A stretch of 43,166 nt of DNA from NZ13-RE01 sp049718665 (GTDB taxonomy: Bacteria > Dictyoglomota > Dictyoglomia > Dictyoglomales > Dictyoglomaceae): assembly GCA_049718665.1 (NCBI GenBank), contig JBNARO010000015.1, positions 1 through 43,166 on the forward strand, written 5' to 3'. The position numbers and the translations under genes are program-made. Of this stretch, positions 40,487 through 43,166 are shown piece after piece; positions within the stretch are counted from its first letter, which is position 1, and each line of letters opens with the position of its first letter. Under the pieces are notes generated by a model. The model searched no databases. It saw only the letters and a program-made list of their open reading frames with translations, and was not told the DNA's origin.

Positions 40487-40567
40487 AATTTTACTTTGTT
40501 AGGTGCTTTAGAAATACTTGGAATTGCTATTGCTTTAATATCTCTGAGAGAAAAAAGGTTAAAATAA
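40487..40567 (+). pseudogene. possible 3-prime remnant of a membrane-protein gene
   Basis: After two stop codons, one frame reads NFTLLGALEILGIAIALISL and ends REKRLK, stop at 40565-40567. It resembles the last helix and basic tail of a small transporter such as an EamA protein. There is no start or upstream part. Could be chance in AT-rich DNA. Confidence 0.25.
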
Positions 40568-40593
40568 AAAATAAAGGGGAGGTTTTTCTTGAT

Positions 40594-41661
40594 ATGAAAA
40601 TGAAGGCAATGTTACTAAAAAGAATATGTAATTTATCAGAATGTAAAGAACCCTTAGTATTAGAGGAAATACTAATTCCTTCTCCAAAAGAAAAAGAGAT
40701 CTTAGTAAAAGTTTCTGCATGCGGAGTATGTAGAACTGATCTTGATATTATTGAAGGAAGGACCCCTCCTTCCAAACTACCTCTCATCTTAGGACATCAA
40801 ATTATTGGAAAAGTGGTAGAAAAAGGTAAAAAGGTTACAAAATTTGATATAGGAGATAGAGTAGGAATTGCATGGATAAACTCTTCTTGTGGAAAGTGTA
40901 AATTCTGCCTTTCACAACAAGAAAATTTGTGTGATCAATTTAAGGCTACAGGAAGAGATGTAGACGGTGGCTATGCTGAATATACAGTAATATCAGAAGA
41001 TTTTGCCTATAAAATACCAGAAAATTATTCCGATGAAGAATCTGCCCCTCTTCTTTGTGCAGGAGCAGTGGGTTATAGATCTTTAAAACTTGCTAATATA
41101 AAAGACGGAGAAAATATTGGACTTTCTGGCTTTGGAGCATCAGGACATTTAGTACTTAAGATGATTCAAGCTTTATATCCTAATTCCAAAATATTTGTTT
41201 TTTCAAGAAATGAGAAAGAGAGAAATTTTGCAAAAGAACTTTCTGCTTTTTGGGTAGGAGATTTTGGAGAAGAAACCCCTGAAAAACTTAAAGCAATCAT
41301 AGATACTACTCCCGTGTGGAAACCTATAGTATTAGTGCTTAAGAATTTAGAAAAGGGTGGTCGCCTTGTGATAAATGCTATAAGAAAAGAAGACAAAGAT
41401 AAAGAATATCTTTTGAATATAAATTATGAGCAAGATTTATGGATGGAAAAAGAGATAAAATCAACTGCAAATGTAACAAGAAAAGATGTAGAAGAATTTC
41501 TAAAAATAGCAGAGAGAGTAAACTTAAAACCCGAAGTACAAATATATCCCCTTGAAGAAGCCAATAAAGCTCTTCTTGAGCTAAAAGAGGGAAAAATTAG
41601 AGGAGCTAAGGTATTAAGGATAAAAAAAATGGATTATTACAGAAAAACTTTCCATATTTAG
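40594..41661 (+). CDS. zinc-dependent alcohol dehydrogenase (medium-chain)
   Basis: A 355-residue zinc alcohol dehydrogenase. The catalytic zinc ligands are Cys in SACGVCRTDLDIIEGRTPP and His in LGHQIIGKV; structural zinc is in SSCGKCKFCLSQQENLC. The nucleotide-binding site reads LSGFGASGHLVLKM. GRDVDGGYAEYTVI and STANVTRKDVEEFLKIAERV match AdhP/AdhA-type enzymes. The ATG at 40594 is 13 bases after GGGGAGG; an ATG two codons later (MKAML) is an alternative. It is followed directly by the decayed GH26 gene. The substrate is probably a primary alcohol or aldehyde. Confidence 0.9.
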   Translation: MKMKAMLLKRICNLSECKEPLVLEEILIPSPKEKEILVKVSACGVCRTDLDIIEGRTPPSKLPLILGHQIIGKVVEKGKKVTKFDIGDRVGIAWINSSCGKCKFCLSQQENLCDQFKATGRDVDGGYAEYTVISEDFAYKIPENYSDEESAPLLCAGAVGYRSLKLANIKDGENIGLSGFGASGHLVLKMIQALYPNSKIFVFSRNEKERNFAKELSAFWVGDFGEETPEKLKAIIDTTPVWKPIVLVLKNLEKGGRLVINAIRKEDKDKEYLLNINYEQDLWMEKEIKSTANVTRKDVEEFLKIAERVNLKPEVQIYPLEEANKALLELKEGKIRGAKVLRIKKMDYYRKTFHI

Positions 41662-41942
41662 GGATCTTGATATTCCCATTTTATGGAGACCCCTTCATGA
41701 AACTGATGGAAGATAGTTTTGGTGGGGAGCAAATGGTAGCTTTAACAGAAAACGAACCTATACCTAACCTCGACCTTATTTTCGAATACAAAGCCTATTT
41801 TCTCTGGGTTATACCTTGGTTTGGAGACTTTGTTTTCAATGAAAATTTTAACTCTAAGGAACATTTGAGAAAGGTCTATAATCACGAAAGGATAATCACA
41901 TTAGAGAAATTAAGAAGCTTGACTCCTCTTATCTTCTCATAG
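41657..41942 (+). pseudogene. decayed GH26 beta-mannanase
   Basis: Pieces of a GH26 mannanase in two frames. Frame 1 from 41657 reads FRDLDIPILWRPLHETDGR, then a TAG at 41714-41716, then FWWGANG: this is the conserved region around the catalytic acid/base Glu (WRPLHE). The second frame, open from 41667 to 41942, continues with GEQMVALTENEPIPNLDL, holding the nucleophile Glu (ALTEN), and then AYFLWVIPWFGDFVF and LRKVYNHERIITLEKL, the usual C-terminus. The N-terminal two-thirds and the segment between the two motifs are deleted. The beginning overlaps the end of the dehydrogenase gene. A 91-residue ORF from ATG 41667 exists but cannot be an active enzyme. Confidence 0.75.
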
Positions 41943-41985
41943 TAAAATAATTTCAGTAAAAAATTATTTTGGGGAGGAAAAACCT

Positions 41986-42852
41986 ATGAAAAAGGCTTTA
42001 ACCTCAATCGTTGCTATCCTTTTTCTTTTCACCCTCTCCTTTAGTCAAACCCCAAAGTACAAAGATTCGTTTATACTTAAAGGGCCCTCTTCGGGAGATG
42101 TCATAACCAAAAATCTCCCCCTCACATTAGAGCTTAATTTCTGGAACATTGCAAGATATGAAGGAGACACATGGATGGCATTTTATAAAGAAGAGGATAC
42201 GGTAGAATATTACGCTGATATAAAGAATATAGTTTTAAAAGATAAAAACTCATGGGTACATGGATATCCTGAGGTTTATTATGGATACAAACCGTGGGCT
42301 GCTCATGGAACCTCCATCGAAAAATTAGTTCTTCCTAAAAAAGTATCAGAATTTCCCGATGTTTTATTCAATCTAAAATACAACGTATGGTATGAGAGAA
42401 ACCTTCCCATAAACTTTGCCATGGAGACATGGATAACAAAAGACCTCTATCAAAAAACAGTAAATCCGGGAGATATCGAGATGATGGTGTGGCTTTATGC
42501 CAATAAACTCTCTCCTGCAGGGAAAAAGGTTGCAGAAGTAAAAATACCTATCATAATCAATGGAAATCAAAAAGACATCACATGGGAAGTATACTTTTCC
42601 CCCATGAGCTGGGACTATGTGGCTTATAAATCAAAAGAAAATATTATCCAAGGCAAAGTAAAAATACCCATAAAGAATTTTCTAAAACACTTGAGAACAG
42701 TCATAGCCAATAACTCAAGTAGAATAACTGTGGAAAAATATGACCAAATGTATGTGAATGTCTGGGAGATTGGAACCGAATTTGGTGACCCATACACTAC
42801 TGAGGCAAAATTTGGATGGACCTTCTCCAATTTCGAGATTGAGACCAGATAA
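41986..42852 (+). CDS. secreted endo-beta-glucanase, glycoside hydrolase family 12
   Basis: A 288-residue GH12 enzyme. Signal peptide MKKALTSIVAILFLFTLSFS, cleavage after SFSQ. The catalytic residues fit the GH12 pattern: nucleophile Glu in GDIEMMVWLYAN and acid/base Glu in VNVWEIGTEFGDP; LPINFAMETWI and FGWTFSNFEI are other GH12 segments. It would cleave beta-1,4-glucan or xyloglucan outside the cell. A GGGGAGG ribosome binding site precedes the ATG at 41986. It lies beside the GH26 remnant, suggesting that a polysaccharide-degrading locus existed here. Confidence 0.9.
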   Translation: MKKALTSIVAILFLFTLSFSQTPKYKDSFILKGPSSGDVITKNLPLTLELNFWNIARYEGDTWMAFYKEEDTVEYYADIKNIVLKDKNSWVHGYPEVYYGYKPWAAHGTSIEKLVLPKKVSEFPDVLFNLKYNVWYERNLPINFAMETWITKDLYQKTVNPGDIEMMVWLYANKLSPAGKKVAEVKIPIIINGNQKDITWEVYFSPMSWDYVAYKSKENIIQGKVKIPIKNFLKHLRTVIANNSSRITVEKYDQMYVNVWEIGTEFGDPYTTEAKFGWTFSNFEIETR

Positions 42853-42855
42853 TAA

Positions 42856-42885
42856 AAAGGACCTTACACCGGGTCCCTTTATAAC
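42856..42885 (+). terminator. probable terminator after the GH12 gene
   Basis: AAAAGGACC and GGGTCCCTTT form an imperfect GC-rich hairpin (one bulged C), followed by TATAAC. It starts a few bases after the GH12 stop. Confidence 0.6.
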
Positions 42886-42910
42886 TACCTATACTGACCT
42901 GTAATCGGTA

Positions 42911-42941
42911 TTGAAAAAGTGATGCCTCCTTGTGGTAGAAT
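42911..42941 (+). promoter_or_regulatory. possible promoter of the terminal ORF
   Basis: TTGAAA (42911-42916) and TAGAAT (42936-42941) are 19 bases apart, longer than usual. The start point would be near 42948, inside the loop of the inverted repeat at 42924-42979. Confidence 0.4.
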
Positions 42942-42979
42942 TTATTTAGCATCAAAAATACTACAAACCACAAGGAGGC
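42924..42979 (+). repeat. inverted repeat sequestering a ribosome binding site
   Basis: GCCTCCTTGTGGT (42924-42936) and ACCACAAGGAGGC (42967-42979) are perfect 13-base inverted repeats, 30 bases apart. The right arm contains AAGGAGG, the ribosome binding site of the ATG at 42986. A read-through RNA would hide this site in a hairpin, whereas transcription from the promoter at 42911-42941 would not. Insertion sequences such as IS10 and IS200 use this protection. Confidence 0.55.
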
Positions 42980-42985
42980 GATTTT

Positions 42986-43152
42986 ATGTGTTTATTTTAC
43001 CAAATTTACCTCTATCAAAAAAGAGTAAAGAAAGGATAGTCTTTAGTTAACAGAATTAGAAGATTTCTTCATAATCACAAATGGAACTTTATTGATGTTC
43101 AAATAAGCTTGGCTCGTTTAAAAAGTTCTTTCCTTTGCAGTTCCCATAGGAG
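42986..43152 (+). pseudogene. broken small ORF, possible transposase or IS fragment
   Basis: From the ATG at 42986 the frame reads MCLFYQIYLYQKRVKKG, a TAG at 43037-43039, then SLVNRIRRFLHNHKWNFIDV and on to SSHRR and a second TAG. The strong ribosome binding site and coding-like continuation suggest a real but broken gene. I do not recognise the family. A second start, AGGAGGT then ATG at 43164, lies at the very edge of the window, so an element may continue beyond it. Confidence 0.3.
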
Positions 43153-43166
43153 GTAGAGCTTGGATG

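Noticed and set aside
42901..42912. GTAATCGGTATT resembles the LacI operator (8 of 12 positions).
   Set aside because: It lacks the ACCGAT core, and no sugar gene follows; similarity may be chance.
37293..43039. Three in-frame TAG codons in coding-like sequence (37296, 41714, 43037) suggested amber recoding.
   Set aside because: Intact genes here end in TAG (LacI-family gene, dehydrogenase at 41661), and the GH26 region also has deletion and frame change. Decay explains the pattern better.
1..43166. Search for CRISPR arrays, tRNA and rRNA genes.
   Set aside because: No regularly spaced direct repeats, cloverleaf structures or rRNA-like sequence were noticed by eye; a tRNAscan or CRISPR finder run would settle this.

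Overview
The window is an AT-rich, gene-dense bacterial sequence with strong AGGAGG-type ribosome binding sites, many 4-base gene overlaps and very short intergenic spaces. The gene set is that of an anaerobic, thermophilic, saccharolytic, double-membraned bacterium: a cluster resembling the Thermotoga inositol genes, several sugar ABC transporters, secreted GH12 and carbohydrate-binding proteins, GH31 glucosidase, an outer-membrane-type beta-barrel protein and a pseudopilin. From memory this fits Dictyoglomus (Dictyoglomota) best, with Thermotogota-like gene content; this is an inference, not proven by a search. Two runs of exactly 100 N (28043-28142, 29252-29351) show that it is a draft scaffold.

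Layout. (1) 71-2865: a methyltransferase, divergent from a two-gene NuoE/NuoF-like operon whose NuoF lacks the cysteines of its N-terminal ferredoxin-like fold. (2) 3275-9120: two operons on the minus strand encoding an IolM/IolN/IolO-like enzyme set and a ribose-type ABC importer. Both are preceded by the same operator-like sequence, found again in front of the LacI-family gene at 16393-17412, so this is probably one regulon. (3) 9202-15018: a second carbohydrate operon (family 1 binding protein, two permeases, MsmX-type ATPase, a protein of unknown function with a VPS62/NPP1-like pattern, a TIM-barrel epimerase), divergent from a ROK regulator with an inverted repeat between them. (4) 17492-23593: a small membrane protein, then TetR, an MMPL/RND transporter, a secreted coiled-coil partner and a DUF2207 membrane protein. 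(5) 23590-31318: pseudopilin with an unusual cysteine domain, MFS exporter, GH31 glucosidase with KDPG aldolase and IolB (both cut by an assembly gap), a lipoprotein cut by the second gap, an EamA transporter and a secreted CBM9-like protein. (6) 31408-37292: MarR with a heterodimeric ABC exporter, a Gfo/Idh/MocA oxidoreductase and a DRG/Obg-type TGS GTPase with a nonsense codon in its N-terminal region. (7) 37486-42852: an M1-like peptidase fused to a beta-barrel, preceded by the remnant of a GntR regulator, a zinc alcohol dehydrogenase, a decayed GH26 mannanase and an intact secreted GH12 glucanase. (8) 42853-43166: a hairpin covering a ribosome binding site and a broken ORF, possibly the edge of an insertion sequence.

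The genes mainly serve uptake, oxidation and hydrolysis of plant-derived sugars and polyols under several local repressors (LacI, ROK, TetR, MarR). The right-hand third also shows gene decay: GntR, GH26, the GTPase N-terminus and a possible membrane-protein tail. No rRNA, tRNA, CRISPR array or complete insertion sequence was seen.
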